Shown: positions 7,963 to 17,235, counted from the first letter of the stretch. The stretch: 64,000 nt of DNA from Bradyrhizobium sp. SSBR45G (GCF_030159255.1 NZ_BSCT01000012.1:105251-169250), one strand, 5' to 3'. The notes: a model not told the origin generated them from the letters alone. Numbers and translations are program-made.

Positions 7963-8110
7963 CGTGCGCCGGTCCGCGCTGACGGTGGCCTCATGGTTCC
8001 GAAGCCGATGCGAGAGCATTGCCTGAGCGTGCCGCGCCCGAGGGCCTCTCACCTTGCATCGAGGGCAGCGAACTTCGATCTCATTCTCTCTCGGCCTGCA
8101 CACCCTCAAC

Positions 8111-8250
8111 CCTCACCCTGAGGAGCCCGCCCTCAGGCGGGCGTCTCGAAGGGCGAGGCCCCGGCGGCGGTGGCCTCATGGTTCGAGACGCGCCGCCTTG
8201 GGCAGTTGTCGCGCAGCAGTCTGCGGCGCACGGCGCTCCTCACCATGAGG
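8111..8250. repeat. Palindromic intergenic repeat, about 140 bp
   Basis: Two imperfect nested inverted repeats: CCTCACCCTGAGGAGC against GCTCCTCACCATGAGG, and CGTCTCGAAGGGCGAGGCC against GGCCTCATGGTTCGAGACG. The element lies between the cytochrome gene and the convergent cysNC gene. Very similar palindromes are, from memory, frequent in Bradyrhizobiaceae intergenic regions. The rest of the 366-base gap holds nothing I can name. Confidence 0.8.
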
Positions 8251-8328
8251 TTTGGGAGCCGAGACCGCCGCTGCACATTGGCCAAGAGCAGCGTGCTCAT
8301 GGAGAGGGCCAGGCCCCGGATCTGCGCC

Positions 8329-10245
8329 TCAGATGTTGGCGCCGAGATCGGCGATGTCGTCGAACAGCACGCCGGTCTTGGATAACAGGGTCTCTAGCTC
8401 GTCGGTGGCGTCGGCGATGCCGCGCGTCGCGGTGTCGATCACCAGCTCCGCGTCGAGCGGCGGCTCGTAGTCGGTGCCGATGCCGGTGAAGTTCTGCAGG
8501 TTTCCGGCGCGGGCCTTGGCGTAGTGGCCCTTGGGATCGCGGCTCTCGCAGATTTCGGCCGGCGTGGCGACATGCACCTCGCGGAACAGCTCGCCGGCGA
8601 CGCGGCGCGCGGTGGCGCGGTCGTCGCGCGCGGGCGACACCGCGGCAACGATCGCGATATGGCCGTTGCGGGCCAGATGCGTCGCGACCTCGGCGAGGCG
8701 GCGGATGTTCTCGGCGCGATCGTCCGGCGTGAAGCCGAGATCCTTGTTGAGGCCGGCGCGCAACGTATCGCCGTCGAGCAGCACGGGCGCGCCGCCGCGG
8801 CTGAACAGCCGCCGTTCCAGCGCGCGCGCCAAGGTCGACTTGCCGGCGCCGGGCAGTCCGGTCATCCACACCACGGCGCCCTTGTGGCGATAGCGGTCCG
8901 CGCGCTCCTGCGGCTGCAGCGCCGATTCCACCGGCATGATGTCGACGGGCGAGGCGCGCTTGCCGGCGTCGACGGTGAGCACGAGTCCGCCACCGGCGAT
9001 GCGGCCCTGGACCTCGATGACGAGGCGGCCGGTCCGCGCGTTCTCGGTATAGGGATCGACGGCGACCGGCTGGGTCAGCGCGATCTCGATTTCGCCGACA
9101 TGATTGCGCGCGATCGCGGCCGTCTCCTCGTTGGACAGCGAGCCGGGATCGACGGCCTTATCGATCGCCACCACGGCGCCGCGGGCCTCGCGGGTGCCGA
9201 GCCGCACCAGGATGCTGTCGCCTTTCGACAAGGGCTGGTCATGCAGCCAGAAGATGCGGGCGTGCAGCCGGCGCGCCGCCTGCGGCTCGCGGCCGACATG
9301 GGCGATGACGTCGCCGCGCTCGATGAACAGCTCGCGGTCGAGCGTGATGCCGACAGAACGGCCCGCGCCTTGCGGCGTGGTCACCGGCGTCTGCGGCCAG
9401 CCTTCGACCGACTTGATCTTGGCGATCTTGCCGGCCGGCATGATCACGATCTCGTCGCCGGTCTTGAGCTCGCCGGCCTCGACGCGGCCGGCGACGATGC
9501 GGCGGTCGTCGAACTTGTAGATCGCCTGCACCGGCAGACGCAGCGGCAGGCTCGACAGCGGCTTTGCCGGCTCGAGGCCATCGAGCGCCTCGACCACGGT
9601 CGGGCCCTTGTACCAGCCGATCCGCGAGGTGTGCTTGGCGACACCGTCGCCGTCGCGGGCCGAGATCGGGATCACCGCCACCGGCTTGACGCCGAGGCCT
9701 TCGAGGTGGGCGGAGATCTCGGTCTTGATCTCGTCGAAGCGGGCCTGGCCGAAATCGACCCGGTCCATCTTGTTGACGACGACGGCGACCTGTTTCACGC
9801 CGAGCAGATGCAAGAGATAGCCATGGCGGCGGGTCTGGTCGCGCACGCCTTCCAGCGCGTCGATGATCAGCACTGCGCCGTCGGCCTGCGAGGCGCCGGT
9901 GATCATGTTGCGCAGGAATTCGGCGTGGCCGGGCGCGTCGATCAGCACGACCTCGCGCGCATTGGTGCGGAAGCGGATCTGCGTGGTGTCGATGGTGATG
10001 CCCTGGTCGCGCTCGGTCTGCAGCGCGTCGAGCAGGAACGACCATTCGAACGGCATGCCGCGGCGCGCCGAGACGGCCTGCAGCATTTCGAGCTTGCCAT
10101 CGGGCAGGCTGCCGGTCTCATGCAGCAGGCGGCCGACCAGCGTCGACTTGCCGTGATCGACATGGCCGACGATCACGATGCTGACCTGGGGACGGGTGGT
10201 GCCGTTCGGCGTGGCGGGGGAAGCGGACGGGACTCTCATGTTCAT
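8329..10245 (-). CDS. cysNC: Bifunctional sulfate adenylyltransferase subunit 1 / APS kinase
   Basis: Cytoplasmic fusion of about 638 residues. The N-terminal 450 residues are the GTPase subunit of ATP sulfurylase: P-loop GHVDHGKS near residue 26, DAPGHAEF and NKMD follow. The C-terminal 190 residues are APS kinase with its own P-loop GLPGAGKST near residue 462 and the YAKARAG segment. With CysD it makes APS from sulfate and ATP; the kinase domain then makes PAPS. The start reads MNMRVPSASPATPNG, 14 bases after the cysD stop, so the two are co-transcribed. The nearby reductase is of the APS type, so the PAPS made here may serve sulfation rather than assimilation. Confidence 0.95.
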   Translation of the reverse strand: MNMRVPSASPATPNGTTRPQVSIVIVGHVDHGKSTLVGRLLHETGSLPDGKLEMLQAVSARRGMPFEWSFLLDALQTERDQGITIDTTQIRFRTNAREVVLIDAPGHAEFLRNMITGASQADGAVLIIDALEGVRDQTRRHGYLLHLLGVKQVAVVVNKMDRVDFGQARFDEIKTEISAHLEGLGVKPVAVIPISARDGDGVAKHTSRIGWYKGPTVVEALDGLEPAKPLSSLPLRLPVQAIYKFDDRRIVAGRVEAGELKTGDEIVIMPAGKIAKIKSVEGWPQTPVTTPQGAGRSVGITLDRELFIERGDVIAHVGREPQAARRLHARIFWLHDQPLSKGDSILVRLGTREARGAVVAIDKAVDPGSLSNEETAAIARNHVGEIEIALTQPVAVDPYTENARTGRLVIEVQGRIAGGGLVLTVDAGKRASPVDIMPVESALQPQERADRYRHKGAVVWMTGLPGAGKSTLARALERRLFSRGGAPVLLDGDTLRAGLNKDLGFTPDDRAENIRRLAEVATHLARNGHIAIVAAVSPARDDRATARRVAGELFREVHVATPAEICESRDPKGHYAKARAGNLQNFTGIGTDYEPPLDAELVIDTATRGIADATDELETLLSKTGVLFDDIADLGANI

Positions 10246-10259
10246 CGCCTCGGCTCCGC

Positions 10260-11165
10260 TCACAGATAGCCGGCGACGCGCAGACGCTCGAAGGCGTCCT
10301 CGGTCTCGTGGTCGAGCGCACGGCCGGCGCGCTCCGGCACCTTGGTGCTTTCGAGCTCGGCGAGAATCTCCGGAATGGTCGAGGCGTTGGACGCCACCGG
10401 GAACGTGATGTCCTGGTCGCCGAGCGAGCGATAGCGCTTGCCGTTCTTGGAGAGATACAGCGGGATGATCGGGATGTTCTCGCGCGCGGTGTAGGCCCAG
10501 ATGTCGGCCTCGGTCCAATGCAGGATCGGATGGATGCGCAGATGAGCGCCCTGCGGCGGCGAGGCGTTGAAGTGGTCCCAGAATTCCGGCGGCTGGTCGC
10601 GCACGTCCCAGTTGCCTTCGGCGCCGCGCGGCGAGAACACGCGCTCCTTGGCGCGCGTCGCCTCCTCATCGCGGCGGATGCCGGCGATCAGGCCGTCGAA
10701 GCCATGCTTGGCCAGCGCCATCTTCAGGCCCTCGGTCTTCCGCGCGGCCGAGCGCGCCGCGGGGGGCAGGGTCGGATCGACCGCGTCGATCGGCGGGCAC
10801 GGTTCGATCTTCAGGTCGAGGCCCCATTCCTGCGCGTAGGTGTCGCGGAAGGCGTACATCTCCGGAAACTTCTTGGCGGTATCGACATGCATGGCCGGGA
10901 ACGGCACGCGGCCGAAGAAGGCCTTGCGCGCCAGCCAGATCATGACGTTGGAATCTTTTCCCAGGGACCACAGCAAAGCGAGCTTCTTCAGCCGTGCAAA
11001 GGCCTCGCGGAGAATGTAAATGCTCTGCGCCTCCAGCTGATCGAGATGATCCATCGCGGCTGCCCCATGAAGGACGCGCGGCATGGAAGATGCTTGATCG
11101 AGTTGGGTCGAGGGCAACCGATCTCTGGAAACGTCGTTTGTGAGAATGTGCATGCTACTAGCCAT
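10260..11165 (-). CDS. cysD: Sulfate adenylyltransferase subunit 2
   Basis: Catalytic subunit of ATP sulfurylase, of the PP-loop/PAPS reductase fold. It contains LLWSLGKDSNVMIWLARKAFF (the ATP-binding SxGKDS loop), HVDTAKKFPEMYAFRD, GIRRDEEATRAKERVFS and the closing YRSLGDQDITFPV block. It lacks about 35 residues found near the C-terminus of the E. coli enzyme, as is usual for this clade. The start is uncertain: ATGs at 11165, 11153, 11084 and 11054 are in frame, and the conserved part begins at 11054 (MDHLDQLEAQS). I give the longest one that keeps the promoter repeats outside. Operon with cysNC. Confidence 0.92.
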   Translation of the reverse strand: MASSMHILTNDVSRDRLPSTQLDQASSMPRVLHGAAAMDHLDQLEAQSIYILREAFARLKKLALLWSLGKDSNVMIWLARKAFFGRVPFPAMHVDTAKKFPEMYAFRDTYAQEWGLDLKIEPCPPIDAVDPTLPPAARSAARKTEGLKMALAKHGFDGLIAGIRRDEEATRAKERVFSPRGAEGNWDVRDQPPEFWDHFNASPPQGAHLRIHPILHWTEADIWAYTARENIPIIPLYLSKNGKRYRSLGDQDITFPVASNASTIPEILAELESTKVPERAGRALDHETEDAFERLRVAGYL

Positions 11166-11176
11166 CGCCTGCTTGG

Positions 11177-11254
11177 GAGAAAATTCTATGGCGAAGCCAA
11201 GGAATAATTTTCTCTTTACGTCTGCGGTGTGACACTTATATAGAAAATAATTCC
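11177..11254. promoter_or_regulatory. Divergent cys promoter with three related AT-rich half-sites
   Basis: Three copies of a GAGAAAATTATTCC-like sequence stand between cysD and cysG: plus strand at 11177 (GAGAAAATTCTAT), minus strand at 11201-11214 (GAGAAAATTATTCC), plus strand at 11242-11254 (AGAAAATAATTCC). The first and second form an inverted repeat with 9-base perfect arms; the second and third form another with arms of 13 bases and one mismatch. They stand out in GC-rich DNA and are placed to control both operons. The regulator is unknown; a CysB-like LysR protein or another sulfur regulator is inference. Confidence 0.6.
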
Positions 11255-11288
11255 AGTCAACCCCGAAGAGTCGAAACCGAAGAGCGCA

Positions 11289-12719
11289 ATGCAATATCTG
11301 CCGGTGTTTCTCGATCTGAAGGCCGGCCCCGTGCTGCTCATCGGCGCGGGGGAGCTCGTGCGCGCCAAGCTTCGGGTGTTGTTGTCGGCCGGCGCTGATA
11401 TCCGCTGGTTCGCGACCGATGGCGATTTCGAGCTCGGCGGTCTGCACGACGATCATGGCCAGATCGAGCGTTCCGAGGGCGATCCGCTGAGTGCGGATCT
11501 CACCGGTGTCATCGCGGTGCTGTGCGCCGGCGCCGGCGACATCGGCGTGGCGATGTCAGCACGGGCGCGGTCGGTGGGCCTGCCCGTCAACGTGATGGAC
11601 GACCTCGCGCATTCCAGCTTCATCTTTCCGGCGATCGTCGATCGCGGCGACGTCGTGGTGGCGATCGGCACTGGCGGCTCGTCGCCGGTGGTGGCGCGGC
11701 GCGTGCGCGAGCGCATCGAGGCGCTGCTGCCGGCGCGGATCGGCGAGCTCGCGGGCTTCATCGGCGACTTCCGCAAGATCATCAATCCCCTCATCGCCGA
11801 GATGCCGCTGCGCCGCCGGTTCTGGGAGCGTGTCGTCGACGGCCCGATCGGCGCGCTGGTGCTCGCGGGGCGCAAGCCGGAGGCCGAAGCGGCGCTGCGC
11901 GGCATCGCCGATCCCACGGCTTATGCGGGCGCCGATCATGCCGGCCGCAGCGAGGGGCATGTGACCCTGGTCGGCGCCGGTCCCGGCGATCCCGATCTTC
12001 TGACGATCAAGGCGCTGCGCGCGCTGCAGGACGCCGACGTCGTGTTCTACGACGAACTGGTCACGCCGGAGATTCTTGATCGCATCCGCCGCGACGCCTC
12101 GCGCGTGCCGGTCGGCCGCCGCGTCGGCAAGCCCGGCATCGGCCAGGATGCCGTCAACACGCTGCTGATCGAGGCCGCCCGCGAGGGCAAGCGCGCCGTG
12201 CGTCTGAAGGGCGGCGATGCTTTCGTGTTCGGCCGCGGCGGCGAGGAGGTCGATGCGCTGCGCAAGGCCGGCGTGTCCTACACAATCGTGCCCGGCATCA
12301 CCGCCGGCATCGGCGCGGCCGCGCAGTTCGAGGTGCCGCTGACATTCCGCAGCAAGGCGCTGCGCATCACCTTCCTCACCGCGCACAAGGAGCGCGATGC
12401 CGAGGCGGTCGACTGGTCGGTTCTCACCGACACCAAGATGACCGTCGTCGTCTACATGGGCATGACCGCGGCGCCGGCGGTGCGCTCCGGCCTGCTCGCG
12501 GCGGGACGTTCGCCGCAGACGCCGGTCGGCGTGTTCGCGCGGGTGACTCGGCCGGATGCGCAGGCCGCGGTCGGGACGCTCGATCAGTTGCCGGATCTCG
12601 TCGGCCAGATCGATGGCGGCCCGGCCATCCTCATCATCGGTGACGTCGTGGCGCATTCGGCGCCGTGGCGTCAGCAGAATCTCAGTGGCGTGATTGCAAA
12701 ACTCCTGGAACCCGTCTGA
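11289..12719 (+). CDS. cysG: Siroheme synthase (multifunctional CysG)
   Basis: A 476-residue fusion. The N-terminal half is the precorrin-2 dehydrogenase/sirohydrochlorin ferrochelatase domain, with the nucleotide-binding GAGELVRAK loop near residue 19 and IATGGSSPVVARRVRERIE-like segment. The C-terminal half is uroporphyrinogen-III C-methyltransferase with VGAGPGDPDLLTIKALRAL, YDELV and VPGITAG motifs. It makes siroheme, the cofactor of the sulfite reductase encoded two genes downstream. The next gene's ATG follows its stop codon immediately, so translation is probably coupled. It is the first gene of the plus-strand cys operon. Confidence 0.94.
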   Translation: MQYLPVFLDLKAGPVLLIGAGELVRAKLRVLLSAGADIRWFATDGDFELGGLHDDHGQIERSEGDPLSADLTGVIAVLCAGAGDIGVAMSARARSVGLPVNVMDDLAHSSFIFPAIVDRGDVVVAIGTGGSSPVVARRVRERIEALLPARIGELAGFIGDFRKIINPLIAEMPLRRRFWERVVDGPIGALVLAGRKPEAEAALRGIADPTAYAGADHAGRSEGHVTLVGAGPGDPDLLTIKALRALQDADVVFYDELVTPEILDRIRRDASRVPVGRRVGKPGIGQDAVNTLLIEAAREGKRAVRLKGGDAFVFGRGGEEVDALRKAGVSYTIVPGITAGIGAAAQFEVPLTFRSKALRITFLTAHKERDAEAVDWSVLTDTKMTVVVYMGMTAAPAVRSGLLAAGRSPQTPVGVFARVTRPDAQAAVGTLDQLPDLVGQIDGGPAILIIGDVVAHSAPWRQQNLSGVIAKLLEPV

Positions 12720-13034
12720 ATGACCTCCCCGCTGCAACAGAAGATCAAGATCACCGGTCCCTCGATCATCACCGCGAACCGGACGTGGGACGGCGCGGTG
12801 ATCTACCGCACCGGCGCCAAGGGCTGGTCGGATGACCTCAGCCACGCCGCGATCGTCCGCACCGCCGACGAGGCGCGCGCGCTGCTGGCGGAAGCCGTGG
12901 CCGATGATCTCGGCGCCATCGGTCCTTATATCGCGCCGGTCGAGGTCGCTGCCGACGGCGCGGTCAAGCCCGGCAATATGCGCGAACACATCCGGCTCAC
13001 GGGCGCCACCATTGCGCTCCCGGCTCAAGCCTGA
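12720..13034 (+). CDS. DUF2849 protein of the sulfite reductase operon
   Basis: A 104-residue soluble protein with the start KIKITGPSIITANRTWDGAVIYRT and a conserved helix DEARALLAEAVADD, matching DUF2849. Genes of this family sit between cysG and cysI in many rhizobial genomes, so a helper role in siroheme delivery or sulfite reductase assembly is plausible but unproven. Its ATG abuts the cysG stop, and cysI starts 10 bases after its end. No signal peptide or metal-binding motif is seen. Confidence 0.82.
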   Translation: MTSPLQQKIKITGPSIITANRTWDGAVIYRTGAKGWSDDLSHAAIVRTADEARALLAEAVADDLGAIGPYIAPVEVAADGAVKPGNMREHIRLTGATIALPAQA

Positions 13035-13044
13035 AGGCCCTGTC

Positions 13045-14700
13045 ATGTATGCTTACGACGAAATCGATCGCACTTTGGTCAACGAGCGCGTCGCCGAATT
13101 TCGCGACCAGGTGAAGCGGCGCCTGTCGGGCGAATTGTCCGAGGACGAGTTCAAGATGCTGCGGCTGCAGAATGGCGTCTATCTGCAGCTGCACGCCTAC
13201 ATGTACCGCATCGCCATTCCCTACGGTACGCTGTCGTCCGATCAGCTGCGCCGGCTGGCGCATGTCGCACGCCGCTACGATCGCGGCTATGGCCACTTCA
13301 CGACGCGGCAGAACATCCAGTTCAACTGGATCAAGCTCGCCGAGCTGCCCGACGCGATGGCCGATCTTGCCGAAGTGGGCATCCAGTCGATGCAGACCTC
13401 CGGCAACAACATGCGCAACGTCACCTCGGACCAGTGGGCCGGAGTCGCGCCCGGTGAGATCGAGGATCCGCGCATCTGGGCCGAGCTGCTGCGCCAGTTC
13501 ACGACCTTGCATCCGGAGTTCTCGTTCCTGCCGCGCAAGTTCAAGATCGCGATCACGGCCTCCGATCATGACCGCGCCGCGATCAAGATCCACGACATCG
13601 GTCTCAGGCTCCTCAAGAACGAGCAGGGCGAGACCGGCTTCGAGGTGCTGGTCGGCGGTGGCCTGGGACGCTCGCCCTTCATCGCCAAGACCATCAAGCC
13701 GTTCGTCCACGGCCACGACATTCTCAGCTATGTCGAGGCGATCCTGCGCGTCTACAATCAGTATGGCCGCCGCGACAACATCTACAAGGCGCGCATCAAG
13801 ATCCTGGTGCACGAACTCGGCATCGAGAAGTTCGCCGCCGAGGTCGAGGAGGAGTGGCTGCAGATCCGCGACGGCGCGCTGAAGATCGACGACGGCGTCG
13901 TCGAGGATATCCGCTCGCGCTTCTTCTATCCGGCCTATGAGACGCTGCCGGCCATGCCGGACGAGCTCAAGCAGGCCGCGCATGATCCGAAGTTCGAGGC
14001 TTGGCGCAAGAACTCGGTCTTCGCCCACAAGGTGCAGGGCCATGCGATCGTGGTCGTGTCGCTGAAGCCGGTGGGCGGACCTCCGGGCGACGCGACCGCC
14101 GACCAGATGGATGCGCTGGCCGATATCGCCGACACATATTCGTTCGGCGAGATCCGCGTCGGCCATGAGCAGAACCTGGCGCTGCCGCATGTCAGGAAGA
14201 GCGACCTGCCGAAGCTGTGGAAGGCGCTCGACGCGATCGGCCTTGCGATCCCCAACGTCAACCTGGTGTCCGACATCATTGCCTGTCCGGGGCTGGACTA
14301 CTGCTCGCTGGCGAATGCGCGCTCGATTCCGATCGCGCAGGAGATCACGCGCCGCTTTGCCAATCACGACACGGCGAACCTGATCGGCCGGCTGCACATC
14401 AACATCTCCGGCTGCATCAATGCCTGCGGCCATCACCATGTCGGCCATATCGGCATCCTCGGCGTCGAGAAGAACGACGAGGAGTTCTACCAGATCACCA
14501 TCGGCGGCCGCGCCGACGAGGGCGCCGTGCTCGGCACCCTGATCGGGCCCGCGGTGCCCTATGGCGAGGTCGCCGACGTGGTCGAGGACATCGTCGAAGC
14601 CTATCTCGCGCTGCGCGCGCATCCCGAAGAGCTGTTCGTCGACACGGTGAAGCGGCTCGGAGTCGAACCATTCAAGGAGCGGGTCTATGCCACTCGTTAA
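13045..14700 (+). CDS. cysI: Sulfite reductase hemoprotein subunit
   Basis: A 551-residue siroheme and [4Fe-4S] enzyme that reduces sulfite to sulfide with six electrons in the cytoplasm. The cofactor cysteines are visible at about residues 414 and 420 (CPGLDYC) and 457 and 461 (CINAC). Two ferredoxin-like half domains flank the TTRQNIQFNWIK and TSGNNMRNVTSD segments. No CysJ flavoprotein gene is nearby, so electrons may come from ferredoxin or another donor. The start at 13045 (MYAYDEIDRTLVNERV) is conserved; an upstream in-frame start runs through the DUF2849 gene and is rejected. It overlaps the next gene by 14 bases. Confidence 0.95.
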   Translation: MYAYDEIDRTLVNERVAEFRDQVKRRLSGELSEDEFKMLRLQNGVYLQLHAYMYRIAIPYGTLSSDQLRRLAHVARRYDRGYGHFTTRQNIQFNWIKLAELPDAMADLAEVGIQSMQTSGNNMRNVTSDQWAGVAPGEIEDPRIWAELLRQFTTLHPEFSFLPRKFKIAITASDHDRAAIKIHDIGLRLLKNEQGETGFEVLVGGGLGRSPFIAKTIKPFVHGHDILSYVEAILRVYNQYGRRDNIYKARIKILVHELGIEKFAAEVEEEWLQIRDGALKIDDGVVEDIRSRFFYPAYETLPAMPDELKQAAHDPKFEAWRKNSVFAHKVQGHAIVVVSLKPVGGPPGDATADQMDALADIADTYSFGEIRVGHEQNLALPHVRKSDLPKLWKALDAIGLAIPNVNLVSDIIACPGLDYCSLANARSIPIAQEITRRFANHDTANLIGRLHINISGCINACGHHHVGHIGILGVEKNDEEFYQITIGGRADEGAVLGTLIGPAVPYGEVADVVEDIVEAYLALRAHPEELFVDTVKRLGVEPFKERVYATR

Positions 14701-15205
14701 GGGCGGACACATCATTGCGGACGAGTTCGTCCGTGTCTCGGACGATGCCGAGCTGCCGGCGCAGGGCGCGATCCTCGTCTCCGAGGCGCGCTTCCTGGCC
14801 GGGCCTGACGCGCTCGCGAGCCGCTCCAGCGGCAAGCTCGGCGTGATCTGGCCGAACAACCGCGACGTCGACGATCTCGTGCCGTATCTCGGCCGCATCG
14901 CGCTGATCGCGCTGGTGTTCCCGAGCTTCCGCGACGGCCGCGCCTACACCCAGGCGCGCCTGCTGCGCGAGCGCCATGGCTATCGCGGCGAGCTGCGGGC
15001 GACAGGGCAGGTGCTGCGCGATCAGTTCGTGTTCATGCTGCGCGCCGGCTTCGACGCCTTCGACGTCAAGAAGCAGGCCGACGCCGACGCCTTCGCCGAG
15101 ACGGTGAAGCGCTATTCGGTGTTCTATCAGCCGACCGGCGACGGCCGGCTCTCGGCCCTGCATCAGCGCCTGCAATTGCGCCATTCGGAGAGTGCCGGGC
15201 TGTGA
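14687..15205 (+). CDS. DUF934 protein of the sulfite reductase operon
   Basis: A 172-residue protein of the DUF934 family, with the hallmark VFPSFRDGRAYTQARLLRERHGYRG block and LRDQFVFMLRAGFDAF. In proteobacteria this family is regularly encoded next to cysI and has been assumed to help assimilatory sulfite reduction, possibly in electron transfer or stability; the exact role is not known. It overlaps cysI by 14 bases and cysH by 4, indicating tight co-translation. No cofactor-binding motif is obvious. Confidence 0.85.
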   Translation: MPLVKGGHIIADEFVRVSDDAELPAQGAILVSEARFLAGPDALASRSSGKLGVIWPNNRDVDDLVPYLGRIALIALVFPSFRDGRAYTQARLLRERHGYRGELRATGQVLRDQFVFMLRAGFDAFDVKKQADADAFAETVKRYSVFYQPTGDGRLSALHQRLQLRHSESAGL

Positions 15206-15927
15206 GCACGCTGGCTGCATCATCGTCGGACGCACAGACGCCGGTCGCGGCGCTGGATGCAGCGCTGCGCACGGCTGCGCCGCATGAGGTCATTGCCGCC
15301 GCCCTGCAGGCGATCGGGCGAGAGCGGCTCGCCGTGGTGTCGTCGTTCGGCACGGAGTCCGCGGCGCTGCTGAAGGTCACCGCCGACGTCGATCCGGCGA
15401 TCCCCGTCGTCTTCCTCGACACCGGGCACATGTTCGCCGAGACGCTGGCCTATCGCGACCAGCTGATCGAGATCCTCGGCCTGCGCGACGTGCGCTCGAT
15501 CAAGCCTGATGCCGCGGCGCTGGCGCGCGAGGATGCCGACAACGAGCTGTGGTTCTCGGACCCCGACGCCTGCTGCCGCATCCGCAAGGTCGAGCCGCTG
15601 GCGCGCGCGCTCGCGCCCTTCACCGCCTGGATCAATGGCCGCAAGCGCTTCCAGGGCGGCCTGCGCGCCGCGATCCCGGTCGTCGAGCAGGACGGCACAC
15701 GGGTGAAGTTCAATCCGTTCGCCAACGTCACGCGCGAGGACATCGCGGAGATCTATCGCACGGCCAACCTGCCGCAGCATCCGCTGGTCGCCTCCGGCTT
15801 CCGCTCGATCGGCTGCATGCCCTGCACCAGCCGCTCGGACTCCGCCGAGGACGATCGCGCCGGCCGCTGGCGCGGCCGCGGCAAGACCGAGTGCGGGATC
15901 CACACGGTGGCGACGTCGTCGGTGTAG
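15202..15927 (+). CDS. cysH: Adenylyl-sulfate reductase (APS-type, thioredoxin-dependent)
   Basis: A 241-residue reductase of the PAPS/APS reductase family. It has the SSFGTESAALL nucleotide loop and the VFLDTGHMFAETL block. Crucially it carries Cys-Cys at about residues 124-125 (DACCRIRK) and Cys-x-x-Cys at 205-208 (GCMPC), the ligands of the [4Fe-4S] cluster that mark APS-using enzymes, plus the KTECGIH tail with the catalytic cysteine. It makes sulfite for CysI. The GTG start overlaps the DUF934 stop by four bases (GTGA). Last gene of the cysG operon. Confidence 0.94.
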   Translation: MSTLAASSSDAQTPVAALDAALRTAAPHEVIAAALQAIGRERLAVVSSFGTESAALLKVTADVDPAIPVVFLDTGHMFAETLAYRDQLIEILGLRDVRSIKPDAAALAREDADNELWFSDPDACCRIRKVEPLARALAPFTAWINGRKRFQGGLRAAIPVVEQDGTRVKFNPFANVTREDIAEIYRTANLPQHPLVASGFRSIGCMPCTSRSDSAEDDRAGRWRGRGKTECGIHTVATSSV

Positions 15928-16245
15928 CGAGTCCAGCTGTGGGGCACCATCCACATGTCCCGCTCAGGTTGCGGTCTGCTTGTGCGGACATATCGAGAAC
16001 AACATCAGGCGCATGTGGTTGTCGCGTGCGCCCGATCGCGGACATTCGCCGTCGTTTGCGCGTCGACGACGGCAATGTGTCGCGGCACAGAATGCTCATC
16101 CCATTGTGCCCCGCTTCGTAGCACAATGCTCATGTCCGGCTGAAAACAAGAGAATCCGGTTTCGTTGACTCTGAACCGTACATCCGGCGATCTGCAGGAC
16201 GCGCCTGCAACATTGCGGGCCCGTCATTTGGAATGGAGAGCTTGG

Positions 16246-17235
16246 ATGATGCGGCGTGTTCTGGCTGTTGTCGCGGCCCTGGCATCGGCGGGATCGGCCT
16301 ATGCGGCCGACGTGAACCTGCTCAACGTGTCCTACGATCCGACCCGCGAACTTTATGTCGAGTTCAACAAGGCCTTTGCGGCGAGCTACCAGAAAGAGAC
16401 CGGCAAGAGCGTCGAGATCAAGCAGTCGCATGGCGGCTCCGGCGCCCAGGCCCGCAGCGTGATCGACGGCCTGCAGGCCGACGTCGTGACCCTGGCGCTC
16501 GCCTATGACATCGACGCGATCGCGGGCAAGGGGCTGCTCGACAAGGAGTGGCAGAAGCGCCTGCCGCAGAACGCCTCACCCTACACCTCGACCATCGTGT
16601 TCCTGGTCCGCAAGGGCAATCCGAAGGGCATCAAGGACTGGGACGACCTGCTCAAATCGGGCGTCGACGTCATCACGCCGAATCCGAAGACCTCGGGCGG
16701 CGCCCGCTGGAACTACCTCGCCGCCTGGGGCTATGCCCTGAAGAAGACCGGCTCGGCCGACAAGGCCAAGCAGTTCGTGGCCGACCTGTATAAGCATGTT
16801 CCGGTGCTCGACACCGGTGCCCGCGGCGCCACCGTCACCTTCGTGGAACGCGGCGTCGGCGATGTGCTGCTGGCCTGGGAGAACGAGGCCTATCTGGCGC
16901 TGAAAGAATTCGGTAAGGAAAAGTTCGAGATCATCTCGCCGTCGCTGTCGATCCTGGCCGAACCGCCAGTTGCCATCGTCGACACCGTCGTGGCCAAGAA
17001 GGGCACGCAGGCCGCCGCCGAAGCCTATCTGAAGTACTGGTATACGAAGGAAGGTCAGGAAATCGCCGCACGCAACTTCTATCGTCCGCGCGATCCCGAC
17101 GTTGCCAAGACCTACGCCGAGTCGTTTGCCAAGGTCGACCTGTTCACGATCGACGATGTGTTCAGTGGCTGGACCAAGGCGCAGAAGGATCATTTCGGCG
17201 AAGGCGGGATGTTTGATCAGATCTACAAGAACTGA
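16246..17235 (+). CDS. sbp: Periplasmic sulfate-binding protein
   Basis: A 329-residue type II binding protein. The signal peptide MMRRVLAVVAALASAGSAYA is cut before ADVNLLNVSYDPTREL. The segments KQSHGGSGAQARSVIDGLQADVVTLAL and NPKTSGGARWNYLAAWGYAL are typical of sulfate-binding proteins that cradle SO4 by main-chain NH groups. It delivers sulfate to the CysTWA importer encoded just downstream. GGAGAG lies at normal distance before the ATG; upstream in-frame starts add a non-conserved 27 residues. The 318 bases between cysH and this gene hold no other feature I can see. Confidence 0.94.
   Translation: MMRRVLAVVAALASAGSAYAADVNLLNVSYDPTRELYVEFNKAFAASYQKETGKSVEIKQSHGGSGAQARSVIDGLQADVVTLALAYDIDAIAGKGLLDKEWQKRLPQNASPYTSTIVFLVRKGNPKGIKDWDDLLKSGVDVITPNPKTSGGARWNYLAAWGYALKKTGSADKAKQFVADLYKHVPVLDTGARGATVTFVERGVGDVLLAWENEAYLALKEFGKEKFEIISPSLSILAEPPVAIVDTVVAKKGTQAAAEAYLKYWYTKEGQEIAARNFYRPRDPDVAKTYAESFAKVDLFTIDDVFSGWTKAQKDHFGEGGMFDQIYKN

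Noticed and set aside
8524..10269. Long open frame of 581 codons opposite cysNC
   Set aside because: Typical GC-rich shadow frame of a conserved gene; composition is unlike a real protein.
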